Source: an uncultured Selenomonadales bacterium (GTDB taxonomy: Bacteria; Bacillota; Negativicutes; Selenomonadales; Selenomonadaceae). From it: a stretch of DNA of 44,940 bases. The notes under the pieces were generated by a model. That model worked only from the letters and a program-made list of their open reading frames with translations. It ran no database searches and was not told the DNA's origin. Every line of letters starts with the position of its first letter. The first letter of the stretch is position 1. Position numbers and translations under genes: made by a program. Location of the stretch: positions 1 to 44,940 of the forward strand of contig CAMUZG010000020.1 of the NCBI GenBank assembly GCA_947165145.1, read 5' to 3'. Shown here piece after piece: positions 14,101 to 23,246 of the stretch.

Positions 14101-15114
14101 TTGTCTGTCGATGTACTTACTCAAGAACAAATAGACGCGCTACTTGCCGCCGCTAACGAAGGCGAAACTTCCCTTGAAGAACTCAAGCAGGAAGAAACCG
14201 CCAAGAAAATCAAAGTCTACGACTTCAGGCGACCGGATAAATTTTCCAAAGACCAAATCCGAACGCTGTACATGCTCCACGAAAGCTTCGCGCGTCTGCT
14301 GAATACCTACATGAGTTCGCACCTTCGCACGCTCGTCAATGTCGACGTGGCGTCCGTCGAACAGCTCACTTACCAGGAATTCGTTCAATCGCTGGCGAAT
14401 CCCAGCGTCATATCGATACTTGGCGTCCCGCCGCTCAAAGGCAACATCATTTTCGAGATAAGCTCGGAAATAGCGTTCGCCTACCTTGACCGCGTTTTCG
14501 GCGGCGACGGTACAACATCAATGAAAACCCGCGTCTTGACGGAAATTGAAGATGCTGTCATGCGACGTTTCGTCAACTCGGCAATGGAACGTTTCAAAGA
14601 ATCCTGGTCGAACGTCACGCCTATGAACCCGACGCTTGAGGCAACGGAGTCAAATCCGCAGTTCACGCAGATTGTCCCGCCGAACGACATGGTTGTTATC
14701 GTCACGCTACACACGAAGCTCGGCGAAGTCGAAAGTATGATGAATATCTGCATACCGTACCTGGTGCTTGAGCCGATTATGTCGAAGCTGACAACAACTT
14801 TCTGGGTTGCCGCGTCCGTTGCTAAAGACGAAAATAGCGGGCAAACAGATGTTATCCGTCGCAAGCTCAATCGGACAAAAGTCCCGTTCGTGGTCGAAGT
14901 CGGTCGTGTGCAGATTTCAATTCGTGAATTCCTAACGCTCGGTTTCGGCGACGTGCTACAACTCGATACCAAAGTCAAAGACGATTTCCCGTGCATGATT
15001 GGCACGAATCCAAAATTCTATTGCAGACCCGGCACCTTCGGCAAAAAGTTGGCGGTGCAAATAACGCAGGTCGTTCAAAAAGGAGAGGATGCTGCTGATG
15101 ACAATGATGTATGA
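14101..15114 (+). CDS. fliM: Flagellar motor switch protein FliM
   Basis: C-ring protein that binds phosphorylated CheY and sets rotation direction. 337 residues, usual length. The N-terminal CheY-binding segment appears as VLTQEQIDALLAA (residues 5-17). The CheC-like middle domain spans about 45-230, and the SpoA/FliN-like C-terminal domain about 250-320 (VEVGRVQISIREFLTLGFGDVLQLD). Start codon is TTG with GGAGGGAG just upstream. The end overlaps the start of fliY by about 17 bases, a sign of coupled translation. Confidence 0.95.
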   Translation: MSVDVLTQEQIDALLAAANEGETSLEELKQEETAKKIKVYDFRRPDKFSKDQIRTLYMLHESFARLLNTYMSSHLRTLVNVDVASVEQLTYQEFVQSLANPSVISILGVPPLKGNIIFEISSEIAFAYLDRVFGGDGTTSMKTRVLTEIEDAVMRRFVNSAMERFKESWSNVTPMNPTLEATESNPQFTQIVPPNDMVVIVTLHTKLGEVESMMNICIPYLVLEPIMSKLTTTFWVAASVAKDENSGQTDVIRRKLNRTKVPFVVEVGRVQISIREFLTLGFGDVLQLDTKVKDDFPCMIGTNPKFYCRPGTFGKKLAVQITQVVQKGEDAADDNDV

Positions 15115-16315
15115 TTTGTCGCAAGCTGAAATTGATGCGCTGTTGGCTGGAGCCAGCGGCGATTCCGACAATGATTCTTCGGGCGGCGACACCTCTTCAG
15201 GTGACGACAACAATTACGAAGATCTTCTGTCGGATATAGAAAAAGACGCTCTCGGCGAGATCGGCAATATTTCTATGGGTAGCGCGGCAACCACAATGTC
15301 GACGTTGCTCGGTCATAAGGTCAACATCACGACGCCGACAGTTTTTGTCGCGCCGATGAATGTTATCCAACAACATTACCCGTTGCCTTATCTCGTCGTC
15401 GAAGTCGCTTACACCGTCGGCATTGACGGCAACAACGTTTTCGCAATTCAAGCCTCGGACGCCGCTATCATTGCTGATTTGATGATGGGCGGCGACGGCA
15501 CAAATCCCGATACCGAACTCAACGAAATTCACATGAGCGCGGTCGGCGAAGCAATGAATCAGATGATGGGCGCGGTTGCAACAAGCCTGTCGACGATGTT
15601 CAATAAGAAAATTGACATTTCGCCGCCGAAAGTTAATCTCGTCGATTTTGGAAAAGAAGACGTCGTTAACGAACTTGCCAACAATACCGATCCAATGGTG
15701 CGCGTTTCTTTCCGCATGGAAGTCGACGGCTTAATCGACAGCGAGATAATGCAAATTCTCACGCTCAAAGTTGCGCAGAATATGGTTGCGTCATTAATGG
15801 GCGAAGATGTCGACGAGCCTGCACCACCGCCACCACCACCAACGACACCGGCATCTTCAACGCCGCCACCACAACAAAGAACGGTTGCTCCTCCGCCGCA
15901 ACAACAAGCTCCGCCGCCACCACCACCTCAGCAAGGATACGCGCCGCCCGCTTACGGATATGGGGGTTCTCAAATGCAGCCGAACGTTGTAACAAATATG
16001 CCGGTCTCGCCCGCGCAGTTCACGCCACTTTCGGTTGAACCTGTGCAAATCAACGAGGCAAATATCGGACTGATTTTGGACGTGCCGCTTCAAGTCACTG
16101 TCGAACTTGGACGCACGAAAAAGACAATCAAAGAAATTCTGGATTTGTCGACCGGTTCAATCGTCGAACTGGATAAACTTGCCGGTGAACCTGTCGAAAT
16201 ACAAGTCAACGGTCATTTCCTGGCAAAGGGCGAAGTCGTCGTCATTGACGAAAACTTCGGCGTGAGGATAACCGAAATCGCCACGCCAGCTGAACGTGCC
16301 GCTCACCTTTCATGA
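15098..16315 (+). CDS. fliY: Flagellar motor switch phosphatase FliY (CheC-FliN fusion)
   Basis: C-ring component that also dephosphorylates CheY-P, found in Firmicutes. From ATG 15098 the protein has 405 residues; ATG 15089 is in frame but only three bases from AGGAG, so 15098 is preferred. The order is a CheY-binding-like start (LSQAEIDALLAG), a CheC domain with both phosphatase helices (EIGNISMGSA... and EAMNQMMGAV..., each with the E..N pattern), a long Pro/Gln-rich linker (about residues 243-300), and a FliN/SpoA domain (LDVPLQVTVELGRTKK onward). Both catalytic E/N pairs are intact. It sits directly upstream of cheY, its presumed substrate gene. Confidence 0.94.
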   Translation: MTMMYDLSQAEIDALLAGASGDSDNDSSGGDTSSGDDNNYEDLLSDIEKDALGEIGNISMGSAATTMSTLLGHKVNITTPTVFVAPMNVIQQHYPLPYLVVEVAYTVGIDGNNVFAIQASDAAIIADLMMGGDGTNPDTELNEIHMSAVGEAMNQMMGAVATSLSTMFNKKIDISPPKVNLVDFGKEDVVNELANNTDPMVRVSFRMEVDGLIDSEIMQILTLKVAQNMVASLMGEDVDEPAPPPPPPTTPASSTPPPQQRTVAPPPQQQAPPPPPPQQGYAPPAYGYGGSQMQPNVVTNMPVSPAQFTPLSVEPVQINEANIGLILDVPLQVTVELGRTKKTIKEILDLSTGSIVELDKLAGEPVEIQVNGHFLAKGEVVVIDENFGVRITEIATPAERAAHLS

Positions 16316-16324
16316 GGAGTTTAA

Positions 16325-16349
16325 CTCCTAATTCCAAATTCCTAATTGT
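16325..16349. repeat. TAATTCC-type intergenic repeat
   Basis: Three to four imperfect copies of the word TAATTCC/AAATTCC lie after fliY, in the only sizeable gap (135 bases) inside the flagellar operon. Confidence 0.65.
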
Positions 16350-16356
16350 TAGAAGC

Positions 16357-16385
16357 TTGCCGATTAGCTGATTATCGGTTATAAT
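16357..16385 (+). promoter_or_regulatory. Internal promoter upstream of cheY
   Basis: TTGCCG (16357-16362), 17-base spacer, perfect TATAAT (16380-16385), 65 bases before cheY. It could uncouple cheY-fliO-flhA expression from the operon start. Confidence 0.72.
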
Positions 16386-16450
16386 GTTTCGCACAAAATG
16401 TTAACGTTGTGATTGAAATTTACTAAATCTTTAAACGGGAGAGATGAATT

Positions 16451-16813
16451 ATGGCAGTACGAGTTTTGGTCGTCGACGACGCGGCTTTCATGCGAATGAT
16501 GGTTAAGGACATTCTTTCCAAGAATGGCTACGAGGTTGTCGGCGAGGCCGAAAACGGCATGAAAGCAGTTGAAAAATACGCTGAACTGCGCCCCGATTTG
16601 ACGACAATGGACATCACTATGCCCGAAATGGACGGCATCTCGGCAGTCAAAGCGATCAAAAAAATCGACCCGAAAGCGAAAATCGTCATGTGTAGCGCAA
16701 TGGGACAACAGGCGATGGTTATAGAGGCAATCCAGGCAGGCGCGCGCGACTTCATCGTTAAACCCTTCCAAGCCGACCGTGTACTTGAAGCAGTACGCAA
16801 AGCCGTCGGCTGA
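16451..16813 (+). CDS. cheY: Chemotaxis response regulator CheY
   Basis: A single receiver domain (120 residues) that carries the signal from CheA to the motor switch. The acidic pair D9/D10, phosphoacceptor D54 (TTMDITMPEMDG), S82 and K104 (IVKPF) are all present. CGGGAGAG precedes the ATG. Its location between fliY and fliO is the standard Firmicutes arrangement. Its stop codon overlaps the fliO start (TGATG), suggesting translational coupling. Confidence 0.95.
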   Translation: MAVRVLVVDDAAFMRMMVKDILSKNGYEVVGEAENGMKAVEKYAELRPDLTTMDITMPEMDGISAVKAIKKIDPKAKIVMCSAMGQQAMVIEAIQAGARDFIVKPFQADRVLEAVRKAVG

Positions 16814-17325
16814 TGTTTGACAAGATAAAATTTTATCTCCCGACTGCGCTGGTGCTTTTTTGCTTGATATATTTCGACGGCTCTGCTGCGGAGGCGGCCG
16901 GCGGGTATCTGGCAGGTTACGAAGAACCCGACCCCAGACCCACCGGCGTCTCGTGGTGGTCGACGCTTGCATATCTTTTGAGTTTGTTCGCCGTGTTCGC
17001 CGTGGTGCTGGTTATGGCGTATTTCGCCGCAAGATTCATCGGCGGACGTTTCAACGCGGCACGTTTGTCGGCAAGCGGCGGCAGAGTTCTGGAAAATCTA
17101 CCGTTGGGACCCAATCGCTCTGTCTGCACTGTTGAAATGGCCGGCAGAGTCTTTTTGTTAGGCGTAACCGACCACAACATCAGCCTCCTCGGCGAGATAA
17201 CCGACAAAAATCTGATTGAGCACCTTCACGCGCAGGCAATCAATTCGGGCGACATGTTTTCGCAGGAATTCGGCACGCTGTCGGGCTTGATACAAAAAAT
17301 CCCGCTCTTTAAGAAAAAGGATTAG
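16813..17325 (+). CDS. fliO: Flagellar biosynthetic protein FliO
   Basis: FliO is a small membrane protein that helps assemble the FliP ring of the export gate. 170 residues: an N-terminal signal-like segment (FYLPTALVLFCLIYF, roughly 6-20, followed by AEAAGG), a short periplasmic loop, a main transmembrane helix (LLSLFAVFAVVLVMAYFAA, about 54-72), and a cytoplasmic domain with LENLPLGPNRSVCTVEMAG, typical of FliO. The start overlaps the cheY stop. Sequence conservation in this family is low, but position directly before fliP supports the call. Confidence 0.87.
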   Translation: MFDKIKFYLPTALVLFCLIYFDGSAAEAAGGYLAGYEEPDPRPTGVSWWSTLAYLLSLFAVFAVVLVMAYFAARFIGGRFNAARLSASGGRVLENLPLGPNRSVCTVEMAGRVFLLGVTDHNISLLGEITDKNLIEHLHAQAINSGDMFSQEFGTLSGLIQKIPLFKKKD

Positions 17326-17366
17326 GTTAAAACGTTGCGGACAATCGTCACGCACCAAACATCAAC

Positions 17367-18113
17367 ATGAGAACGATAAAATTTTTATTAATCTGCGCGG
17401 GAATCATGCTGTTCGCGTCAAACGTCGAAGCGGCACCGATAATCCCGAACGTTAATGTTGAAGTCGGCACGGCAGAAAATCCCGAACAAGTCGCCTCGAC
17501 GCTACAAGTTATCGCCGTCTTGACATTAGCGACGCTCGCGCCGGGAATATTGATGATGACGACTTCCTTTGTGCGAATCGTCGTGATAATCGGCTTCCTC
17601 AGAAACGCCCTTGCAACACAGAACGTCCCGCCGAACCAAGTTATCGTCTCGCTGGCACTGTTCATGACGTTCTACATCATGGCACCTTATTGGTCGCAGG
17701 CGAACGATAACGGCTTGCAACCGTACTTGGCGGGACAAATCACGCAGGAAGAGGCGATAACCAACGTCCTCGAACCAATACGCGAATTCATGTTCCGCCA
17801 GACACGCGAATCGGATTTGGCACTGTTCGTGAATCTTTCAGACGCCGAACGACCCGAATCGCAGGAAGACGTTTCAACGTTCGTGCTGATGCCCGCATTC
17901 ATAATCAGCGAACTCAAGACGGCGTTCCAAATCGGCTTTATGCTGTACGTCCCGTTCATCGTCATTGATATGATTGTCGCGACGACGCTGATGTCAATGG
18001 GTATGATGATGTTGCCGCCCGTCATGATTTCCCTGCCGTTCAAAATTTTGCTCTTCGTGATGATCGACGGCTGGCATTTGCTCGTTCGTTCGATAATCGT
18101 GAGTTTTCGTTAG
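17367..18113 (+). CDS. fliP: Flagellar type III secretion export gate protein FliP
   Basis: Core export-gate membrane protein that forms the FliPQR channel. 248 residues, normal. It has a cleavable signal (IKFLLICAGIMLFASNVEAA, about residues 4-23). Family signatures follow: LAPGILMMTTSFVRIVVI, LRNALATQNVPPNQVI, LALFMTFYIM, and near the end DMIVATTLMSMGMMMLPP. Four transmembrane segments are visible. No clear Shine-Dalgarno precedes the ATG, which lies 41 bases after fliO, so expression may depend on coupling. Confidence 0.95.
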   Translation: MRTIKFLLICAGIMLFASNVEAAPIIPNVNVEVGTAENPEQVASTLQVIAVLTLATLAPGILMMTTSFVRIVVIIGFLRNALATQNVPPNQVIVSLALFMTFYIMAPYWSQANDNGLQPYLAGQITQEEAITNVLEPIREFMFRQTRESDLALFVNLSDAERPESQEDVSTFVLMPAFIISELKTAFQIGFMLYVPFIVIDMIVATTLMSMGMMMLPPVMISLPFKILLFVMIDGWHLLVRSIIVSFR

Positions 18114-18125
18114 CGGAGGTGCATC

Positions 18126-18395
18126 ATGTCCGGTGATTTGGTTATTCAAATCGGTCAAGAAGCATTGATGGTCGTCTTAATCATCTGTGCGCCGATGTTG
18201 GGCTTAGGCTTGGCGGTCGGCTTGGCGGTCAGCGTCTTTCAGGCAACAACTTCCATTCAAGAACAGACGCTTGCGTTTATCCCGAAGATTATTGCGGTCT
18301 TTGTGGCGATTTTGATTTTCGGACCGTGGATGCTCAGAATCATGGTTGAATTCTTTTCGGGAATATTTACGGGCTTGCCGTCGCGTATCGGATAA
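18126..18395 (+). CDS. fliQ: Flagellar export gate protein FliQ
   Basis: An 89-residue protein with two transmembrane helices (roughly 14-38 and 55-77), part of the FliPQR export channel. The motif GLAVGLAVSVFQATTSIQEQTLAFIPKI is the family core (residues ~27-55). GGAGGTG precedes the ATG, 12 bases after fliP. Confidence 0.95.
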   Translation: MSGDLVIQIGQEALMVVLIICAPMLGLGLAVGLAVSVFQATTSIQEQTLAFIPKIIAVFVAILIFGPWMLRIMVEFFSGIFTGLPSRIG

Positions 18396-18425
18396 GCACG
18401 CTCACTTTGCCGGGAGGTCGAAGCT

Positions 18426-19220
18426 TTGACGGAGATTGACTTCTATGACGTTTTTGAAGGGCAAGTGGCGGCTTTTTTGTTTGTGCTCACGCGAACGAGC
18501 GGCATTTTTTTTATTTCGCCGTTTTTGGGCAGCATGAACGTTTCAGCACGCGTCAGAGGCGTTGCGGCGGTTGCGTTGGCGATAATCCTTTTCCCCGTCG
18601 TCGTGAAAGAATCCGTCGTTCAAGCTCCCGCAACGGTTATCATGTTCGCGTTCACCGTCGCAAAGGAATTGTTCGTCGGCTGGCTTATCGGGCTCGTCGG
18701 CTACATCACACTTTCTGCAGTAAACATGGCGGGCAAAATTATGGATATGCAGGTCGGCTTCGCAATGGTTAACATGATGGATCCGACGACGCAACAACAA
18801 ACCGGTCTTATCGGCACGTTTCTTTACAACTTGACGGTGATTTATTTCGTCGTGACGAACGGACACCACGTAATCATTTCCGCGCTGGCAGAAAGTTTTC
18901 GCGTTATTCCGATTGACGCAATGGTTTGGAATACGTCGTTGCCGCAATTTATGATTGACTTGACGGCGGGCATTTTCCTTAACGGCATGAAAATCGCAAT
19001 GCCCGTGACCTTCGCGATACTGCTGACGAACGTCGGATTGGGCATTCTCGCCCGCACAATGCCGCAGATGAATATTTTCGTTGTCGGCATCCCGATGCAA
19101 CTGATGATCGGTATAACAATGGTCTCGATGGTCTTGCCGTTCTACATTCTCTTCTTGGACGTGATATTTAATGAAATGTACGCCAACATATCAATCGCGC
19201 TCAAATCTCTTGCCCCGTGA
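18426..19220 (+). CDS. fliR: Flagellar export gate protein FliR
   Basis: A 264-residue membrane protein with about six transmembrane segments that completes the FliPQR gate. Family marks: RTSGIFFISPFLGS (early), MQVGFAMVNMMDPTTQQQ in the middle, and MPQMNIFVVGIPMQL near the end. Start codon is TTG, with GGGAGG upstream. The 3' end overlaps the flhB start by 50 bases in another frame. Confidence 0.94.
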   Translation: MTEIDFYDVFEGQVAAFLFVLTRTSGIFFISPFLGSMNVSARVRGVAAVALAIILFPVVVKESVVQAPATVIMFAFTVAKELFVGWLIGLVGYITLSAVNMAGKIMDMQVGFAMVNMMDPTTQQQTGLIGTFLYNLTVIYFVVTNGHHVIISALAESFRVIPIDAMVWNTSLPQFMIDLTAGIFLNGMKIAMPVTFAILLTNVGLGILARTMPQMNIFVVGIPMQLMIGITMVSMVLPFYILFLDVIFNEMYANISIALKSLAP

Positions 19221-20310
19221 CGACGAGCCGAAAATTTTTGTATTTGACTTACAGCGTTTCGACGGCGAGAAAACCGAGGAACCTACTCAAAAGAAACGGC
19301 AAGACGCTCGCAAGAAAGGTACAATCGCACGCAGCCAAGAACTCAACACGGCGTTCGTCCTGCTTATCGGCTTTTTAATCCTGCGCATTCTCTGGGAATT
19401 CATTTACGGCAACATCGCCGAATACACGATTTACCTTTATTCGCACCTGACGCACAGCTTGTCGACGGAAGATATTTCCGAACTTTTTATCGGCATAATG
19501 ATTCTGTTGGCGAAAACCGTTATGCCCGTGATGTTCGCGATTTTAATAGTAGGACTCGGCATAAATTTTTTCCAAGTTGGCTTGATGATTTCGACGGAGA
19601 AACTTGAACCGAAACTTGAAAACCTCAACCCAATCAACGGCTTCGGACGAATTTTTTCCAAACGCTCACTCGTTGAGCTGTTCAAGTCGCTGTTTAAAAT
19701 AATCGTCATCGGCTATTTTCTGTACCTGTACTTGAAAGACCAAATCCCGCTCCTGCCGCAGTTTATCTTCTTCGACTTGCCGCACTCTTTGGCGACGGCG
19801 GCGGATATAATCTTCACAATGGCGTTTCAAGTCGTCGGCGTGATAATGGTCATGGCGTTTGCGGACTACGCTTATCAGTGCTGGCAGACAACGCAGGATT
19901 TGAAAATGTCCAAACAGGAAGTCAAAGACGAGTATAAGCAAATGGAAGGCGACCCGCAAATCAAAGGCAAAATCAAGCAGAAACAACGTCAAATGGCAAT
20001 GCAACGCATGATGAGCGAAGTCCCGAAAGCTGACGTTATCGTCACGAACCCGACGCACTTAGCGGTTGCTCTGCAATACAAAAAAGGCATGATTGCGCCG
20101 GTTGTTCTCGCCAAAGGTCAAGATCTCGTCGCCGAACGTATAAAGCAGATTGCCCGCGAACATCGAATTTTAATCGTTGAGAATAAACCAGTTGCCCGCG
20201 CGCTGTATGAAGCTGTTGACATTGGCGGAATTGTCCCTTCCGAACTTTATCAAGCCGTGGCGGAAATTCTCGCCTACGTCTATCGAATCAAACATCGTCG
20301 CACCAGTTAA
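19171..20310 (+). CDS. flhB: Flagellar export switch protein FlhB
   Basis: Membrane protein that switches export from rod/hook to filament subunits. 379 residues. The N-terminus holds the Firmicutes-type FDLQRFDGEKTEEPTQKK (about residues 25-42), then four transmembrane helices to about residue 230. The cytoplasmic domain contains the self-cleaving NPTH motif (near 290), intact. ATG 19171 lies inside fliR; the alternative TTG at 19210 in the same frame would still keep the conserved start. Overlap with fliR suggests coupling. Confidence 0.94.
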   Translation: MKCTPTYQSRSNLLPRDDEPKIFVFDLQRFDGEKTEEPTQKKRQDARKKGTIARSQELNTAFVLLIGFLILRILWEFIYGNIAEYTIYLYSHLTHSLSTEDISELFIGIMILLAKTVMPVMFAILIVGLGINFFQVGLMISTEKLEPKLENLNPINGFGRIFSKRSLVELFKSLFKIIVIGYFLYLYLKDQIPLLPQFIFFDLPHSLATAADIIFTMAFQVVGVIMVMAFADYAYQCWQTTQDLKMSKQEVKDEYKQMEGDPQIKGKIKQKQRQMAMQRMMSEVPKADVIVTNPTHLAVALQYKKGMIAPVVLAKGQDLVAERIKQIAREHRILIVENKPVARALYEAVDIGGIVPSELYQAVAEILAYVYRIKHRRTS

Positions 20311-20322
20311 GGAGGAGAATTT

Positions 20323-21021
20323 ATGAGAGCACTGAAAATTTTTCTGGCAGTCGTTTTCGCGTGGACGTTTATTTTCGTGCCCGCGCAGGTTTCGGCGGAA
20401 AAAACAACCGTTATTCTCGTGCGCCACGGTGAAACTGTCTACAACGCACAAAAACGCGTTCAAGGATTTTTGGACATCGCGCTGAACGAAAACGGCATTA
20501 AGCAGGCAAAACTTTTGGCGAAGAGCTTGAAAAATTATCCAATCGACGTGTTCATTGCAAGCCCGCTGAGCCGCGCGTACGTGACGACGAAGACTGTTGC
20601 CAAGTTGCACAACATGAAAATTGCCTACACTGACGACCGACTCAAGGAAATCAATTTCGGCGACTTTGCGGGACTCAATCCCGATGAGCAAATGGAAAAC
20701 TTCCCGAAAGAAACGCAGCAGTTTTATTCTACGCCGTGGCTTGTGACTTTCCCGAACGGTGAAAATTTCCGTGACTTGCAATATCGCGCTCGTGCGGCTT
20801 TGGAAGATGCTGTGGCCAAATATCACGGCAAAACGATTTTTATCGGTGCGCACAGTTTCGTTAACAAGGTCATAATCTGTAGCGTTCTCGGTATCGACTT
20901 GGAACATTTCTGGCATATTGAGCAAAGCAACACGTGCGTCAACGTCCTCGAATGCAATGACGGCGTCTGGAGCCTTATGACGATGAATTCCGTTGCGCAC
21001 CTCGGCAAGTTGGTAAATTAA
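20323..21021 (+). CDS. Exported histidine phosphatase family protein
   Basis: A 232-residue phosphoglycerate-mutase-like phosphatase. Residues 1-25 form a signal peptide (basic start, hydrophobic core, VSA site). The mature protein begins with VILVRHGETVYN, with catalytic His35 in RHGE. It also has SPLSRAYVTT, RLKEINFGDFAG, and the second histidine in IGAHS (near residue 177; the usual form is SHG). All four pocket residues appear to be present, so activity is likely. The substrate is unknown. GGAGGAG precedes ATG. It lies 12 bases after flhB and 21 before flhA, inside the flagellar operon, where such a gene is not standard. Confidence 0.88.
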   Translation: MRALKIFLAVVFAWTFIFVPAQVSAEKTTVILVRHGETVYNAQKRVQGFLDIALNENGIKQAKLLAKSLKNYPIDVFIASPLSRAYVTTKTVAKLHNMKIAYTDDRLKEINFGDFAGLNPDEQMENFPKETQQFYSTPWLVTFPNGENFRDLQYRARAALEDAVAKYHGKTIFIGAHSFVNKVIICSVLGIDLEHFWHIEQSNTCVNVLECNDGVWSLMTMNSVAHLGKLVN

Positions 21022-21042
21022 AAAATTCAGAGGAGTAATTTT

Positions 21043-23130
21043 ATGGCCGCACCCGACGATGCTTTGAACGAATCCAGCTCGCTGGGCTCGTTTATCCAAA
21101 AGTACAGCGACGTTATAATCGCGGTGACGCTCGTCATGATCGTCATCATGATGATTATCCCGCTGCCCACGCCGCTTTTGGATTTGCTTATCTGTTTGAA
21201 CATCACAATCGCCCTTATCGTCATCATGAGTGCGATTTACAACGAGGAGGCACTTGACCTGTCGGTCTTCCCGTCGTTGCTTTTGGTGACGACGTTGTTC
21301 CGATTGGCGTTGAATATCTCGTCGACGCGGCTAATTTTGATTAACGGTTACGCCGGCGAAGTTATCACCGCTTTCGGCAATTTCGTTGTCGGCGGCAATC
21401 CCGTCGTCGGCTTCATCATGTTCATAATCTTGGTTATCATCAACTTTATCGTCATCACCAAAGGCTCCGAACGTGTCGCGGAAGTCAGTGCGCGTTTCAC
21501 GTTGGACGCAATGCCTGGTAAGCAAATGGCTATCGACGCCGACTTGAATCAGGGCGCGATCACCGACGAAGAAGCTAAAGTTCGCCGCACGAAGATTCAA
21601 CGCGAAGCAGACTTTTTCGGCGCGATGGACGGTGCGTCTAAGTTCGTCAAAGGCGACGCGATTGCCGCGATTATCATCATGCTGATTAATATCGGTGGCG
21701 GTTTCGTTATCGGTATGGCTCAGCGTGACATGGCGGCAGTTGAGGCTCTTCAAACGTACACGCTCCTAACCGTCGGTGAAGGTCTCGTCAGTCAAATTCC
21801 CGCACTGTTGATTTCGACTGCAACCGGTATCATCGTCACACGCGCCGCGTCGGAAGGCAATCTCGGTAACGACCTTGTCAAGCAACTTTTCAACAATGAG
21901 CGCGTCTTCTTCATCAATGCTGGCGTCCTCGTGATGCTGTCGATTGTACCGGGTCTGCCTGGCTTGCCGTTCGCGTCGTTAGCAGTCGTCTGCGCATTCA
22001 TCGGCTACAACCTGCGCAAAAAAGCAATCGTCCCCGAAGAAGTCAAAGTTGAACAGGAGCAGGCTAAAGAGAAACACGAGGCGACGCGTCCCGAAAACAT
22101 CATCTCGCTGTTGCAGGTCGACCCAATGGAATTGGAAATCGGCTATTCATTGATACCGCTCGTCGACACGGGACAAGGCGGCGATTTGCTTGACCGTATC
22201 GTCATGATTCGGCGACAATGCGCGCTTGAACTCGGTTTAGTCGTGCCGACGCTCCGTATCCGCGACAACATTCAAATCAAGCCGAACGCGTATATCATCA
22301 AGCTCAAGGGCATGGAAATTGCTCGCGGCGAACTCATGCTTGACCACTTCCTCGCAATGAATTCGGGCACGGTCTTTGAAGAAATTCCAGGCATTGAAAC
22401 GGTTGAACCTGCATTTGGACTGCCGGCATTGTGGATTCCCGAAAGTCAGCGCGAACAGGCGGAACTCAACGGTTACACGGTCGTCGACGCAGTTTCAGTG
22501 CTCGCAACGCATTTAACGGAAGTCATCAAACGCCACGCTTCGGAAATTCTCGGTCGTCAGGAAACTCAAAACCTTGTCGACAATCTCGCGAAGACACATC
22601 AAAGCCTTGTCGACGAAGTTGTCCCCGAATTGCTCGGCGTCGGCGAAATTCAAAAGGTCTTGGCGAATTTGCTCAACGAACGCATTTCAATCCGCGACAT
22701 GGCGACGATTATGGAAGTGCTTGCCGATTATGCTCGCGCCACGAAGGATCCCGAAATTTTGACGGAGTACGTGCGCCACGCAATGGGCAGACAAATTACA
22801 CAGCAGGTCGTGCAGGGAAATGTTCTGCCGTGCGTCACGCTCGACCCTGCGTTGGAAAATCGGATTGTCGGCGGAATTCAGCGCACAGACCACGGTTCTT
22901 ACGTCAGTCTCGATCCGGATTCAATGCGCCGCATGATAAATTCGCTGTCGAACGAAATAGACAAGCTCGCAAACCAAGGTTATCCCGCCGTTGTGTTGAC
23001 AAGTCCCGCCGTGCGTCTCTATTTCCGCAAACTTGTCGAACGTTCGGTGCAAGGGCTCATCATCGTTTCGCACGCGGAAATTGATCAGTCTGTCGAAATT
23101 CAAATTATCGGCGTCGTCAGAATCAACTGA
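21043..23130 (+). CDS. flhA: Flagellar export apparatus protein FlhA
   Basis: The largest export-gate protein, forming the nonameric cytoplasmic docking ring and proton-driven gate. 695 residues, usual length. The N-terminal half has about eight transmembrane helices, with the conserved FHIPEP-type region (SVFPSLLLVTTLFRLALN, GSERVAEVSARFTLDAMPGKQMAIDADL). The C-terminal half (about 350-695) is the soluble domain that binds chaperone-substrate complexes. GGAGTAA precedes the ATG. It is the last gene of this operon. flhF, flhG and sigma-28, which often follow, are absent, so the flagellar regulon is split. Confidence 0.96.
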   Translation: MAAPDDALNESSSLGSFIQKYSDVIIAVTLVMIVIMMIIPLPTPLLDLLICLNITIALIVIMSAIYNEEALDLSVFPSLLLVTTLFRLALNISSTRLILINGYAGEVITAFGNFVVGGNPVVGFIMFIILVIINFIVITKGSERVAEVSARFTLDAMPGKQMAIDADLNQGAITDEEAKVRRTKIQREADFFGAMDGASKFVKGDAIAAIIIMLINIGGGFVIGMAQRDMAAVEALQTYTLLTVGEGLVSQIPALLISTATGIIVTRAASEGNLGNDLVKQLFNNERVFFINAGVLVMLSIVPGLPGLPFASLAVVCAFIGYNLRKKAIVPEEVKVEQEQAKEKHEATRPENIISLLQVDPMELEIGYSLIPLVDTGQGGDLLDRIVMIRRQCALELGLVVPTLRIRDNIQIKPNAYIIKLKGMEIARGELMLDHFLAMNSGTVFEEIPGIETVEPAFGLPALWIPESQREQAELNGYTVVDAVSVLATHLTEVIKRHASEILGRQETQNLVDNLAKTHQSLVDEVVPELLGVGEIQKVLANLLNERISIRDMATIMEVLADYARATKDPEILTEYVRHAMGRQITQQVVQGNVLPCVTLDPALENRIVGGIQRTDHGSYVSLDPDSMRRMINSLSNEIDKLANQGYPAVVLTSPAVRLYFRKLVERSVQGLIIVSHAEIDQSVEIQIIGVVRIN

Positions 23131-23191
23131 GCTTTTAGCTTTTAGCTTTTAGGTTTTTAATTCCTAATTCCAAATTCCTAACTCCTAATTA
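23131..23191. repeat. AGCTTTT and TAATTCC tandem words after flhA
   Basis: Three near-perfect copies of the 7-base word AGCTTTT (from 23132) are followed by four imperfect copies of TAATTCC. This directly follows the flhA stop codon and precedes a terminator. Confidence 0.7.
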
Positions 23192-23194
23192 ACG

Positions 23195-23229
23195 AAAAAA
23201 CCCCCGACGATTTATCGAGGGCTTTTTTG
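23195..23229. terminator. Bidirectional terminator between flhA and ptsI
   Basis: CCCCCGA (23201-23207) pairs with TCGAGGG (23215-23221) with one mismatch; A6 lies on the left and T6 on the right, so it can serve both converging genes. Confidence 0.8.
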
Positions 23230-23246
23230 TGAGCGGATGATGAAAT

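Noticed and set aside
20170-21099. 309-codon minus-strand frame spanning the flhB end, phosphatase and flhA start
   Set aside because: Overlaps three convincing genes on the other strand and resembles no family.
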